The notes beneath the pieces were generated by a model, which did no database searches, was not told the DNA's origin, and saw nothing but the letters and a program-made list of their open reading frames with translations. Both the position numbers and the translations under genes were made by a program. From Blautia argi (GTDB lineage Bacteria > Bacillota > Clostridia > Lachnospirales > Lachnospiraceae), in NCBI RefSeq assembly GCF_003287895.1, contig NZ_CP030280.1, positions 689,501 to 753,500 on the forward strand: a stretch of 64,000 bases of DNA, given 5' to 3'. Shown here piece after piece: positions 34,051-43,636 of this stretch (the stretch's first letter is position 1; the number at the start of each line of letters is the position of its first letter).

Positions 34051-35661
34051 ATGGATAAATATACGGTACTTTTGGTAGATGATGAAGAAGAGGTTATACA
34101 GGTTATTATGAAAAAAATTGACTGGGAAGGGCTGGGTTTTTCGGTGATTGGGTATGCCAACAATGGTGTGCGCGCACTGGAAATGGTGGAAGAAGCACAG
34201 CCAGACGTGGTTATGACAGATATTAAGATGCCTTATATGGACGGGATGGAACTGGCAGGGCATATCAGGGCGGATTTTCCTGCTACCAAGATTCTTTTGT
34301 TTACCGGATTTGATGAATTTGAATATGCGAAAGAAGCGGTGCATCTGGAGGTAGAGGAATATATATTAAAGCCTGTGAATTCTCTGGAGCTTACGGAGGT
34401 ATTTACAAAACTAAAGAAAAAACTGGACCAGGAAATCAGCGAAAAAAGAAACGCAGAAAGCTTGAGAAAGTATTATCTGGATTCCCTTCCTCTTTTGCAG
34501 GCAAATTTTTATTCCACACTGATTGAAGGAAGAATCCCGGAAAATCAGCTGGAGCAGTATCTTCAGGATTATCAGATAGAACTTCCAGGACCTTTTTTCT
34601 GCTGCCTTGTGATTCACACCTCTTCCTCAGGTATTCCTGAGGGCATGAATCCCATGCTCTTATCCGCTTCGGTTGAAAAACAGGCAAAGGAACGTCTGGA
34701 AGAGAAATGGAGAGCAAAAAGCTTTTCTTACCTGGCAAATACTATTTTGCTTGCACAGCTTTCTGAGGAAAGTGAAATTTCCGAGCTGACAGATGAATGC
34801 GACCGTTTTTGCAGATACGTCCACCGGATTATAGGAGGGAATGTCACGGTGGGGATTGGGCAGGTTTGTCAGAATATTTCAGAATTGGCTCAATCCTATA
34901 TCAGTGCAAGAGAGGCTGTTTCCTACAGAGCGCTTTATGGAACCTCCAGAGCTATTAATATCAGGGAGATTGCGCCCCACGAAAAGAGCACTCCGGGGCT
35001 TGGACATGAAAGTGAAAGATCCCGTTTGCTGAAAGCGATTCGTTTAAACACACCCACAGAGATTAAAAGTGCGGTGCGGGATTATTTAAGCAGTATATCC
35101 TTTAAGGAAAAGTCCCTTCAGCAGCACCATATTGATCTTATGGAACTTTTAAGCGAGCTTTGTCGGTTTGCGGCAAATAATGACCTTACCATTGAAGAAT
35201 TTTCCGGGGATATGGGAAGACTCTATGGAAGGCTTTTGGATATGGAACCCAATACATTAGAGGAGTGGCTTTGCAGTATCTGTGTATCTCTTCACGAAAA
35301 CCTGTTAAATGTGAGAAATAAGTCTACCCGGTCTTTTGTGGAAAATGCAAAGGATTATGTGGAGAATCATTACAGCAATGAAGAAGTTTCTCTTGATACG
35401 GTATGCGAAGCGCTGGGAGTATCCAATTCCTATTTTTCTACAATTTTCAAGAAGGAAACAGGAAAATCCTTTATCGGCTATCTTACAGATTATCGAATGG
35501 AGCGGGCTTCCAGGCTTTTGCTGGAAACAAACGAGAAAAGCTATATTATAGGAAAAAAAGTGGGATACACAGATCCCAATTACTTCAGCTATGTGTTTAA
35601 ACGGAAATTCGGCGTATCGCCTTCTAAATACAGAACGGAGCATAACCAGCGTGAAGAATAA
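34051..35661 (+). CDS. Response regulator with AraC output (YesN type)
   Basis: 536 residues: a receiver domain (1-120) with phospho-acceptor Asp57 in VVMTDIKMP and acidic pair Asp10-Asp11, a middle ligand- or dimer-type region, and a C-terminal AraC helix-turn-helix pair (about 430-530: VSLDTVCEALGVSNSYFSTI, then GKKVGYTDPNYFSYVFKRKFGVSP). The frame extends upstream without a start, and the ATG at 34051 gives the usual MDKYTVLLVDDE. It overlaps the sensor kinase by 11 bp. The likely target is the adjacent mgl operon (inference). Confidence 0.92.
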   Translation: MDKYTVLLVDDEEEVIQVIMKKIDWEGLGFSVIGYANNGVRALEMVEEAQPDVVMTDIKMPYMDGMELAGHIRADFPATKILLFTGFDEFEYAKEAVHLEVEEYILKPVNSLELTEVFTKLKKKLDQEISEKRNAESLRKYYLDSLPLLQANFYSTLIEGRIPENQLEQYLQDYQIELPGPFFCCLVIHTSSSGIPEGMNPMLLSASVEKQAKERLEEKWRAKSFSYLANTILLAQLSEESEISELTDECDRFCRYVHRIIGGNVTVGIGQVCQNISELAQSYISAREAVSYRALYGTSRAINIREIAPHEKSTPGLGHESERSRLLKAIRLNTPTEIKSAVRDYLSSISFKEKSLQQHHIDLMELLSELCRFAANNDLTIEEFSGDMGRLYGRLLDMEPNTLEEWLCSICVSLHENLLNVRNKSTRSFVENAKDYVENHYSNEEVSLDTVCEALGVSNSYFSTIFKKETGKSFIGYLTDYRMERASRLLLETNEKSYIIGKKVGYTDPNYFSYVFKRKFGVSPSKYRTEHNQREE

Positions 35662-37477
35662 GTATTTTCGACAATTAAAAAAATTTAAACCAAGAGAAAT
35701 TCAGTCCACAATTATGATTGCCTTTTCCGTAGTTTCTATTTCCATTATGCTGATTCTGGGAATTGTTTTGTACCTGAGGTTTTCCAACTCGGCCAGGGAA
35801 GAAACCATAGAAAGTACACAAAAGCTCATGGAACAGACAGGGGAAAATCTGGAGGATTATCTGGTAAGTATGCGGCAAATTTCTGATGCAGTGTATTATA
35901 ATGTTATCAAAGAAAATGATTTTGACAGAAACAGGCAGGATATCCAAAGAGGTATGAATCTTTTGTATGAGGCAAATAAGGACAATTTAAGAAGTATTGC
36001 TATTTATAATAATTACGGAAGTCTTATCGCAGCAGAGCCTGTAGCAGCTCAGAAGGAGGATCCGGACGTAACAAGTCAGAACTGGTATCAGCAGGCAGTG
36101 GAGGAAATGGAGAATATGCATTTTTCCACACCTCATATCCAGAATCTGTTTAATGATACTACCTATCGTTATTATTGGGTGATTTCTCTGAGCAGAGCCG
36201 TGGAGCTTACCAATCAGGGAGGAGCACAGACCGGGGTGTTGCTGGTAGATATGGATTTTTCCAGTATTTCCAGAATGATGAACCAGATTAATGATATAAA
36301 TAACGGACAGTATTATTATCTGTGTGACAGCGAGGGGGAAATTATTTACCACCCCAGACAGATACAGATCAGTGATGGAATTTATGAGGAAAACAGCAGG
36401 GCGGCAGCTTCCTATAAAGATGGGGTTTACGAAGATGCTTTTAAAGGAGAAAACAGAAAACTGGTTGTGAATACCATCAGTTATACAGGCTGGAAGCTTA
36501 TCGGGGTAATTCCCTATTCTACATTTAATCGTGGTATGGTAAATATCCGCTATTTTATTGCCATGCTTATGCTTTTGATGGCTATGATGCTGGTGGTGAT
36601 TAACCGGGTGGTATCCCTTAGAATTTCCAGCCCGATTTTGAAGCTGAATCATTCTGTAAGAGAATACGAGGCCGGGAAAAAACCGGAAATTTATATCGGT
36701 GGTTCGCAGGAAATCCGCCATCTGGGATATTCTATACAAAAATCTTATGAGCAGATAGACAAACTGATGAAGGAAATTGTGCTGGAACAAAATGAAAGAA
36801 GAAAAAGCGAGCTGGATGCGCTGCAGAGCCAGATACACCCTCATTTTTTGTATAATACCCTGGAATCCATTACCTGGACAATAGAGGCAGAGAGAAATGA
36901 TGAGGCAGTGTTTATGATTTCTCAGCTTGCAAAGCTGTTCCGCATCAGTCTTTCTAAAGGACGGACTGTTATCAGTATCAAGGATGAACTGCAGCATGCA
37001 CAAAGCTATATGAATCTGCAGAAAATCAGATATAAAAATTCTTTTTCCGTAACTTTTGATGTACCGGAGGAATTGTATTCCTATTGTACTGTGAAGCTGA
37101 TTCTTCAGCCGATTTTGGAAAATGCCATCAGTTATGGAGTCAGCAGTATGGAGGACTGCGGAGAAATCCGGGTGACAGGAAGTTTAAAGGAAGGAAAGAT
37201 TCTGCTTTCCGTTATAGATAATGGAATTGGTATGTCCGAGGAAGAGGTCGCCCTTGTGCTGACAGACAGCAATCGGATTCATAAGCATGGTTCCGGCGTG
37301 GGGCTTGTGAATGTCAACAGTCGGATACAGATACTCTTTGGAAAAGAGTATGGGCTGCTTGTGGAAAGCGAGCCAGATGAGGGAACCAGTGTTTCAATCT
37401 GTATTCCGGCAGTGCCGTATACAGAAGAGAATCGTAAGAATTTGGAAATGGGATATCTTGCAGGTGGAGAGGAATAG
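35651..37477 (+). CDS. Sensor histidine kinase (YesM type)
   Basis: 608 residues: membrane span at about 20-45, an extracellular Cache-like sensor domain (about 50-290), second span at about 295-320, HAMP, and a LytS/YesM-type kinase with HPHFLYN (phospho-acceptor His398) and an ATPase domain (LILQPILENAISYGV, DNGIGM, GSGVGLVNV). I chose GTG at 35651, with GGAG 10 nt upstream and an 11-bp overlap with the regulator; longer in-frame starts lie inside the regulator gene. The two binding proteins that follow could present sugar to its sensor domain. Confidence 0.9.
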   Translation: MKNKYFRQLKKFKPREIQSTIMIAFSVVSISIMLILGIVLYLRFSNSAREETIESTQKLMEQTGENLEDYLVSMRQISDAVYYNVIKENDFDRNRQDIQRGMNLLYEANKDNLRSIAIYNNYGSLIAAEPVAAQKEDPDVTSQNWYQQAVEEMENMHFSTPHIQNLFNDTTYRYYWVISLSRAVELTNQGGAQTGVLLVDMDFSSISRMMNQINDINNGQYYYLCDSEGEIIYHPRQIQISDGIYEENSRAAASYKDGVYEDAFKGENRKLVVNTISYTGWKLIGVIPYSTFNRGMVNIRYFIAMLMLLMAMMLVVINRVVSLRISSPILKLNHSVREYEAGKKPEIYIGGSQEIRHLGYSIQKSYEQIDKLMKEIVLEQNERRKSELDALQSQIHPHFLYNTLESITWTIEAERNDEAVFMISQLAKLFRISLSKGRTVISIKDELQHAQSYMNLQKIRYKNSFSVTFDVPEELYSYCTVKLILQPILENAISYGVSSMEDCGEIRVTGSLKEGKILLSVIDNGIGMSEEEVALVLTDSNRIHKHGSGVGLVNVNSRIQILFGKEYGLLVESEPDEGTSVSICIPAVPYTEENRKNLEMGYLAGGEE

Positions 37478-37478
37478 C

Positions 37479-38453
37479 ATGAAGAAGGATAAGAAAATGT
37501 TTATTCTCATAGAGGCGGTTTTGGGGAGTCTGGTGCTTGTACTGGCTTTTGTCATGCTGCAGGAGAAGAACGAAAAAGAGAAGCAAAAAATAGCTGTGAT
37601 TATAGAAAACTCCGATGACAACCAATGGGCAGGGCTTAAATACGGATTGAAAAAGGCGGCAGAGGACAGAGATGTGGAGCTGTCTGTTACCAGCACAGGG
37701 CCTACACTTACGGCAAAAGAACAGGAAAAGCTTATCAGACAGGAAGTAGAAGGCGGTGCAGATGCAGTAATCCTGCAGCCTGTTGTGGACCGGGATACCG
37801 AAAAAATGCTGCAGGAGGCAGAGCGAGAACTTCCTGTTATGCTTATAGGTGAAAACCCTGTAAAGCGAAAAGAAAGCACAGAGATTCCCGTTGTCCGACC
37901 GGATAATTATGCTATGGGAAGAAAGCTGGCAGAGGAGCTTCTGAAGGATTACAACGGACATTTAAAAGGAAAAAGTCTGGGAATTTTAAACAGAGAAAAG
38001 GAGTCCGAGGATATCAAACAGAGAAAAAAGGGATTTGAAGAAGGTATCAAGGGAAAAGGAGCAGAGTTTGTCTGGTCGTATTTTATAGCAGCAGACCATG
38101 AGGCAGCGGAGGATTTGGAAAAACAGCCGGAAGTGGATTTTGTGATTGCCTTTGATGATGACAGCCTGACCGCAGCGGGAAACTGTGCGGCTTCCAACAA
38201 TCTGCATGGAGCCCTGGTCTATGGAATCGGTCACTCTACAGAAGCTGTGTATTATCTGGATACCGGCGCTGCAGAATGTCTGGCTGTTCCGGACGAATTT
38301 CAGATAGGATATCAGAGCCTTATAACCCTTTTAGAGCAAATGGAACAGCCCTTCAAAGAACGGAACAGCCATGAAATTTCCTATGCTGTTATAAGAAGGG
38401 AAAATCTGTTTTCCAGAGAAAATCAGGAAATTCTGTATACCATGAGTCAGTAG
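37479..38453 (+). CDS. Membrane-anchored sugar-binding protein (LacI/PBP1 fold)
   Basis: 324 residues: an N-terminal membrane span without lipobox (about 8-28), then a type I periplasmic-binding fold: KIAVIIENSDDNQWAGLKYG, GGADAVILQPV, LGILNREKES and VIAFDDDSLTAAG. The normal order of lobes is kept. It starts 1 bp after the kinase stop, so it is made with it. No transporter genes follow, so a sensing role with the kinase is likely. The ligand is probably a sugar, but this is inferred. Confidence 0.8.
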   Translation: MKKDKKMFILIEAVLGSLVLVLAFVMLQEKNEKEKQKIAVIIENSDDNQWAGLKYGLKKAAEDRDVELSVTSTGPTLTAKEQEKLIRQEVEGGADAVILQPVVDRDTEKMLQEAERELPVMLIGENPVKRKESTEIPVVRPDNYAMGRKLAEELLKDYNGHLKGKSLGILNREKESEDIKQRKKGFEEGIKGKGAEFVWSYFIAADHEAAEDLEKQPEVDFVIAFDDDSLTAAGNCAASNNLHGALVYGIGHSTEAVYYLDTGAAECLAVPDEFQIGYQSLITLLEQMEQPFKERNSHEISYAVIRRENLFSRENQEILYTMSQ

Positions 38454-38478
38454 AAAATGCAGAAGGCAGAGGTAGAGT

Positions 38479-39522
38479 ATGATGAAAAAAAAGAAATTCA
38501 TGATGACAGCAGTGCCGGTTTTGGCGAGTATCCTGCTTGGGGGCTGTAAAGAGCCTCCCTCTGATACACCCCAAAGACTTCATGCAGGGGTTGCCTATTA
38601 TAATCAGAGTGATACGTTCTTAAGTGAGGTTATCGGGTGCTTTAAAGAGGACTTAAAGGAGCTGGAAAACGAAAATCTGGAAACAGCAGTGACAATTCGG
38701 GACGCAGCAGGACAGCAGAAAACCCAGAATGATCAGGTAAAGGAGCTTTTGGACGAGGGTTGTAATGTACTGTGCGTGAATCTGGTAGACCGGGCAGATC
38801 CCTCAGAGATTATTGACCTTGCCAGAGAGCATGAGGTGCCGATTATTTTTTTCAACAGAGAGCCTGTGGCAGAGGATTTACAGCAATGGGATAAGCTGTA
38901 TTATGTGGGGGCAGAGGCAGAACAGTCCGGCAGGCTGCAGGGAGAGCTGGCAGCGGAACTGGTAAAAGAGAACAGCAGTCTGGATAAAAACCGGGACGGA
39001 AAAATTCAATATGTGGTGCTGGAAGGAGAGGCAGGACATCAGGATGCCATTATCCGCACGGAAAATGCAGTGAATACCTTAAAGGAAAGCGGCATCGAGG
39101 TGGAAAAATTGAGCTGTCAGATTGCAAACTGGAACCGTGCGCAGGCACAGAACCGCATGGAGCAGATGTTGGGAGAATATCAGAATAAAATAGAGCTTGT
39201 CCTGGCAAATAATGACGATATGGCTCTGGGGGCTATTGATGCGTATAAGAAGCTGAACTATACTTCGTCTGCTCTTCCTGTGTTTCTGGGAATTGACGGT
39301 ACTGATGTAGGACTGAAAGCAGTAAAAGAAGGGTGTTTGCAGGGAACGGTATATAATGACAAAGAGGGACAGGCAGAAGCAATGGCAAAGCTCTCTGCAG
39401 CTCTTATTACCGGAGAAGGAATGGAAGAGCTTTCGTTTCAAAATGAAAAATATGTGTACCTGCCCTATTACAAAGTAACCAGTGAAAATGCAGAAGAATT
39501 CCAGGGAAAAGCTCTGGAATAG
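38479..39522 (+). CDS. Galactose-binding lipoprotein, MglB-like, normal order
   Basis: 347 residues with a lipobox (ILLGGC, Cys22). It has the classic MglB order: HAGVAYYNQSDTFLSEV, then VLCVNLVDRADPSEI, IIFFNREP, a calcium loop D-K-N-R-D-G-K, GHQDAIIRTENAV, LANNDDMALGAIDA and LGIDGTDVG. It therefore serves as an in-window comparison for the permuted MglB at 29242. Lying after the kinase and another binding protein, it is probably a sensor component and not a transport partner, though it could also feed MglAC. Confidence 0.85.
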   Translation: MMKKKKFMMTAVPVLASILLGGCKEPPSDTPQRLHAGVAYYNQSDTFLSEVIGCFKEDLKELENENLETAVTIRDAAGQQKTQNDQVKELLDEGCNVLCVNLVDRADPSEIIDLAREHEVPIIFFNREPVAEDLQQWDKLYYVGAEAEQSGRLQGELAAELVKENSSLDKNRDGKIQYVVLEGEAGHQDAIIRTENAVNTLKESGIEVEKLSCQIANWNRAQAQNRMEQMLGEYQNKIELVLANNDDMALGAIDAYKKLNYTSSALPVFLGIDGTDVGLKAVKEGCLQGTVYNDKEGQAEAMAKLSAALITGEGMEELSFQNEKYVYLPYYKVTSENAEEFQGKALE

Positions 39523-39583
39523 CTGCGAGAAAAGAAAGTCAGAAGAAACTGGATAAAAATGGGGAAAATTGTCGAAAATTACC

Positions 39584-39612
39584 TATACAAGCTGCTTTTC
39601 GTCATGTATAAT
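39584..39612 (+). promoter_or_regulatory. Promoter of the polysaccharide deacetylase gene
   Basis: Consensus TATAAT at 39607-39612 with a partial -35 (TATACA, 39584-39589) at 17 bp. Confidence 0.55.
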
Positions 39613-39644
39613 GAAAGTAATGAAAAAGAAGAAAGGGGAGTATC

Positions 39645-40784
39645 ATGGGACAACAATTCGATGAAATGGACGATGAGGAGTACGAAAGACGAAGACAGGA
39701 GCGTCTTATGCGGATGCGCCAGGAAAAGATACGGCAGTTGAAAATAAGAAAGCTCATGCGGCTTACCGCCATGGCAGCCGTGCTGGCACTGGTGGTTGTG
39801 GCAGCAGGCACAGGAATCGCAAGGCTGGTTTCCGGTGGGGACAAAAAGCCCTCTGAAACCATCAGCCAGGAGGTAAAGGCAGATACAGAAGAAGAGGGAG
39901 AAATCTTGGCTGCTAAACAGCCTGTTATGAGCGCTTCAGATCTGGAAAAGCTGGCGTCTGATACCACAATTTTTGGCTGGCAGCAGGACGAAAACGGCAG
40001 ATGGTACCGCAATGCAGACGGAACTTTTTACGAAAACGGCTGGAAGGAAATCGACGGCGTCAAATATTATTTTGATGAAAACGGATATGTAGTAACTGGC
40101 TGGTTGGAACTGGACGGAGAGGATTACTATTTTGATGAGGAAGGGAAATACGACAGTACAAAGGTACGGCCAATGGTTGCTCTGACTTATGATGACGGAC
40201 CCGGACAGTATACAGAGAAGCTTTTGGAGTGCCTGAAAGAAAACAATGCCAAGGCTACTTTTTATATGCTGGGACAAAATGCAGAGCAGTTTCCTGAGAT
40301 TGTAAAACAATTAAAGGACGCAGGCATGGAGCTGGGTAATCATACTTATGATCATCAGATTCTTACAACTCTTTCCGAAGATCAGATAAGCGATGAAATT
40401 CGTAATGCAGATGCTGCTATTGAAAAGGGAGCAGGAGTTCCGGCAGATAGTTTAAGACCGCCGGGAGGAAGCCTGGACGAAACCGTGCAGGAACTGGCAG
40501 GTATGCCGATTATCAAATGGAGTCTGGATACCAAGGACTGGAAGACAAAGAGTGAGGACAAGACCTATCAAAAGGTGATCGACAATGTACAGGACGGTTC
40601 TGTGGTTCTGATGCATGACATTCATGAATGGTCTGTGAACGCCTCTCTGCGTTTGATTCCTGAGCTAGTAGAGAAGGGCTATAAGCTGGTAACTGTACAG
40701 GAGCTGGCAGAGGCAAAGGGAATCAAACTGGAAGATGGAGAAGTATATTACTACTTTGGAGAAGGGACACAGCAGGTAGAATAG
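39645..40784 (+). CDS. Polysaccharide deacetylase with cell-wall-binding repeats
   Basis: Probably removes N-acetyl groups from peptidoglycan or another surface glycan (CE4, NodB fold). 379 residues: an Arg/Met-rich cytoplasmic head (1-38), one membrane span (about 40-60), two choline-binding-type repeats (about 110-170, GWKEIDGVKYYFDENG and GWLELDGEDYYFDEEG), then the NodB domain. Its motifs are TYDDGP (catalytic base Asp183, metal Asp184), NHTYDH (His233, His237), RPPGG (Arg271) and VLMHDIH (His324), all intact. Such enzymes protect against lysozyme. It has its own promoter and terminator. Confidence 0.92.
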   Translation: MGQQFDEMDDEEYERRRQERLMRMRQEKIRQLKIRKLMRLTAMAAVLALVVVAAGTGIARLVSGGDKKPSETISQEVKADTEEEGEILAAKQPVMSASDLEKLASDTTIFGWQQDENGRWYRNADGTFYENGWKEIDGVKYYFDENGYVVTGWLELDGEDYYFDEEGKYDSTKVRPMVALTYDDGPGQYTEKLLECLKENNAKATFYMLGQNAEQFPEIVKQLKDAGMELGNHTYDHQILTTLSEDQISDEIRNADAAIEKGAGVPADSLRPPGGSLDETVQELAGMPIIKWSLDTKDWKTKSEDKTYQKVIDNVQDGSVVLMHDIHEWSVNASLRLIPELVEKGYKLVTVQELAEAKGIKLEDGEVYYYFGEGTQQVE

Positions 40785-40823
40785 TTGTACATAGAAGCAG
40801 GGTTTAATATTTTTGTATAGACG

Positions 40824-40864
40824 AAAGGAAAGGGAATTGCAAGCAGTTCCCTTTCCTTTTTGTT
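40824..40864. terminator. Terminator between the deacetylase gene and adhE
   Basis: AAAGGAAAGGGAA pairs with TTCCCTTTCCTTT, followed by Ts on the + strand; the stem is symmetrical, with a less clear T tract on the minus strand. Confidence 0.85.
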
Positions 40865-40886
40865 ATTTCTTTTATTCTGTGGCATC

Positions 40887-43505
40887 TTAGCCTTCATAAT
40901 AAGCTTTCAGGTAGATTTCCCTGATTTCCTTCATAAGAGGATATCTTGGATTTGCGCCTGTACACTGGTCATTAAATGCATTTTCAACCATTTCGTCCAG
41001 GGTTGCCATAAAGTCTTCTTCTGTAACGCCGTATTCTTTAATGGTTCTTTTGATTCCAACCTTTGCCTTTAATTCCGCAATGGCTTTAATAAAGTTTTCA
41101 AATACTTCGTCATCATTCTTGCCCTGGATACCAATGAAACGAGCCATTTCACAGTATCGTTCCTTTGCGTGAGGATATGGATACTGGGAGAAGGTTCCCA
41201 TTTTTACTGGAGCCGGGTCTGCGTTGTAACGCATCACATGTTCAATGAGCAGTGCATTTGCAATGCCGTGAGGCAGGTGATGATAAGCGCCCAGTTTGTG
41301 CGCCATGGAGTGGCATACACCCAGGAATGCATTGGAGAAGGCCATACCTGCAAGGGTAGAAGCATTTGCCATTTTTTCTCTTGCAATAGGGTCATCAGCG
41401 CCTTTTTCATAAGCAGACGGCAGGTAGTCAAAAATTAATTTGGCAGCTTTTAATGCCAGGCCGTCTGTGTAGTCGGTTGCCATAATAGAAGCATAGGCTT
41501 CAAGGGCATGGGTCAGAGCGTCAATACCGGAAGCGCTTGTCAGTCCCTTTGGCTGTCCCATCATGTAATCTGCATCGATGATTGCCATGTTCGGCATTAA
41601 TTCATAGTCTGCAATGGGCCATTTTGTTCCTGTTTCTGCATCTGTGATAATAGCAAACGGCGTCACCTCAGAACCGGTACCGGAAGAAGTAGGAACAGCG
41701 ACCATCATGGCTTTTACGCCCATTTTCGGGAATACATAGACTCTTTTTCTGATATCCATGAAATCCATTGCCAGATCTTCAAAATTGCATTCCGGGTGTT
41801 CATACATCAGCCACATAATTTTTGCCGCGTCCATAGCAGAACCGCCGCCCAGGGCAATAATGGTATCCGGTGCAAAAGCATTTAATTTTTCCAGACCCTT
41901 TTTCGCACACTGTAAGGTGGGATCTGGGGCAACCTCGAAGAAGCAGTCATAAGTAATGCCCATTTCGTCCAGCTTATCTGTAATCGGTTTTGTGTAGCCA
42001 TTGTTGTATAAAAAGGTATCTGTTACAATAAAGGCTTTCTTTTTACCATATACGTTTTTAAGTTCATCTAAAGCAACAGGCAGACAGCCTTTTTTGAAGT
42101 AAACCTTTTCCGGTGTTCTGAACCAAAGCATGTTTTCTCTCCTTTCGGCAACTGTTTTCACGTTTAACAGGTGTTTCACTCCTACGTTTTCAGAAACAGA
42201 GTTTCCGCCATAGGAACCGCAGCCGAGTGTCAGAGAAGGAGCCAGTTTGAAGTTGTATAAATCACCGATACCACCCTGTGCGGAAGGTGTGTTCACCAGA
42301 ATACGGCAAGTTTTCATGCGGTCAGCAAATTTGTTCAGTTTTTCTGTCTGTGACGGATGTACATAAATAGAAGCGGTATGTCCATATCCTCCGTCCTTTA
42401 CAAGCTGGTCAGCCATATCCAAAGCAGTGTCAAAATCCTTTGCCTTGTAAAGCGCCAGAACCGGTGAAAGTTTTTCGTGAGCAAAAGGTTCGGAAATATC
42501 TACAGAGGTAACCTCACCAATGAGGATTTTTGTGTTTTCCGGAACAGTAACGCCCGCCATTTCTGCAATAACAGCAGCCGGCTGTCCAACGATTTTTGCA
42601 TTTACCGTACCTGCCTCTGTGAGGATAATTTTACGAACCTTATCCAGTTCTTCGCTGTTTAATACATGGCAGCCGCGTTTGATAAATTCAGCTTTTACGC
42701 TGTCATAAATATCAGCGATTGCAGTGACAGACTGTTCAGAAGCACAAATCATACCATTGTCAAAGGTTTTGGAATGAATGACAGAGTATACAGCAGTCTG
42801 TACATCACAGGAGCTGTCCATGATCACCGGTACGTTTCCGGGACCTACGCCAATGGCCGGTTTTCCGGAGGAATAGGCAGCTTTTACCATGCCGGGACCA
42901 CCGGTTGCCAGAATTACGTCAACAGATTTCATCAGTTCGTTGGAAAGCTCAATGGTAGGTTCTTCAATCCAGCCGATAATGCCTTCCGGTGCACCTGCCT
43001 TTACAGCAGCCTCCAGAATGATTCTGGCAGCCTCTGTGGTACATTTCTTTGCACGTGGATGAGGGCTGATTAAGATAGCGTTTCTGGTCTTTAAGCAGAT
43101 AAGACATTTAAAGATAGCAGTAGAGGTTGGGTTTGTTGTAGGAATAACAGCGCCTACAACGCCTACAGGTTCTGCAATTTTTTTAATTCCATAGGAGGTA
43201 TCCTGTTCTACAACACCGCATGTTTTGACTCTTTTATAAGCATTATAGGTATATTCTGCTGCGTAATGGTTTTTGATAACCTTATCCTCCAATACGCCCA
43301 TGCCGGTTTCCTCGCAGGCGAGCCTTGCCAGAGGAATACGCATTTTATTGGCTGCCATAGCAGCTTCAAAAAAGATTTTATCTACCTGTTCCTGAGTAAA
43401 GGTGGCAAATTTTTTCTGGGCTTCTCTCATAGCAGAGATTTTTGCCTGAAGAGCTTCTACACTGTTAATGGTTTCCGGTACTTTTGTTTCTGGTTTTTTA
43501 GCCAT
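40887..43505 (-). CDS. adhE: Bifunctional acetaldehyde-CoA/alcohol dehydrogenase
   Basis: Reduces acetyl-CoA to acetaldehyde and then to ethanol with two NADH, a main electron sink in fermentation. 872 residues: an N-terminal aldehyde dehydrogenase (1-440) with catalytic Cys254 in MICASEQ and GVGPGNVPV, a linker, and a C-terminal iron alcohol dehydrogenase (about 455-872) with GTGSEVTPFAI, DALTHALEAY and CHSMAHKLGAYHHLPHG as iron ligands. It is a single gene behind a strong promoter with two Rex-like operators, so NADH/NAD+ control is expected. Confidence 0.97.
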   Translation of the reverse strand: MAKKPETKVPETINSVEALQAKISAMREAQKKFATFTQEQVDKIFFEAAMAANKMRIPLARLACEETGMGVLEDKVIKNHYAAEYTYNAYKRVKTCGVVEQDTSYGIKKIAEPVGVVGAVIPTTNPTSTAIFKCLICLKTRNAILISPHPRAKKCTTEAARIILEAAVKAGAPEGIIGWIEEPTIELSNELMKSVDVILATGGPGMVKAAYSSGKPAIGVGPGNVPVIMDSSCDVQTAVYSVIHSKTFDNGMICASEQSVTAIADIYDSVKAEFIKRGCHVLNSEELDKVRKIILTEAGTVNAKIVGQPAAVIAEMAGVTVPENTKILIGEVTSVDISEPFAHEKLSPVLALYKAKDFDTALDMADQLVKDGGYGHTASIYVHPSQTEKLNKFADRMKTCRILVNTPSAQGGIGDLYNFKLAPSLTLGCGSYGGNSVSENVGVKHLLNVKTVAERRENMLWFRTPEKVYFKKGCLPVALDELKNVYGKKKAFIVTDTFLYNNGYTKPITDKLDEMGITYDCFFEVAPDPTLQCAKKGLEKLNAFAPDTIIALGGGSAMDAAKIMWLMYEHPECNFEDLAMDFMDIRKRVYVFPKMGVKAMMVAVPTSSGTGSEVTPFAIITDAETGTKWPIADYELMPNMAIIDADYMMGQPKGLTSASGIDALTHALEAYASIMATDYTDGLALKAAKLIFDYLPSAYEKGADDPIAREKMANASTLAGMAFSNAFLGVCHSMAHKLGAYHHLPHGIANALLIEHVMRYNADPAPVKMGTFSQYPYPHAKERYCEMARFIGIQGKNDDEVFENFIKAIAELKAKVGIKRTIKEYGVTEEDFMATLDEMVENAFNDQCTGANPRYPLMKEIREIYLKAYYEG

Positions 43506-43578
43506 GGGAAATCCTCCTTAAAATAATAATTCTGATACAGTGTGCTGCATAACAGGAAACTTTTCATTTCCCGCAGCA

Positions 43579-43596
43579 TTGACAATTATTTAACAA
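43579..43596. promoter_or_regulatory. Rex-like operator 1 upstream of adhE
   Basis: TTGACAATTATTTAACAA, a 7-4-7 palindrome close to the Rex consensus (TTGTTAA, 4 bp, TTAACAA), with one perfect half-site. It lies just downstream of the predicted transcription start, on the mRNA side. Confidence 0.75.
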
Positions 43597-43607
43597 ATGT
43601 TGAGGTT

Positions 43608-43636
43608 ATTATATCTCGTTGTTAAATATTTGTCAA
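43608..43636 (-). promoter_or_regulatory. Consensus promoter of adhE
   Basis: On the minus strand a perfect TTGACA (43636-43631), 17-bp spacer, perfect TATAAT (43613-43608). Such a strong promoter needs repression, and an operator overlaps it. Confidence 0.9.
43619..43636. promoter_or_regulatory. Rex-like operator 2 over the adhE -35 box
   Basis: TTGTTAAATATTTGTCAA, the near mirror image of operator 1 placed 40 bp away, with the perfect half-site now on the other side. It covers the -35 and spacer, so binding should block RNA polymerase. Confidence 0.75.

Noticed and set aside
35987..37003. A 338-residue open frame on the minus strand
   Set aside because: It lies inside the sensor kinase gene and has the Cys/Phe/Ile-rich composition of an antisense shadow.
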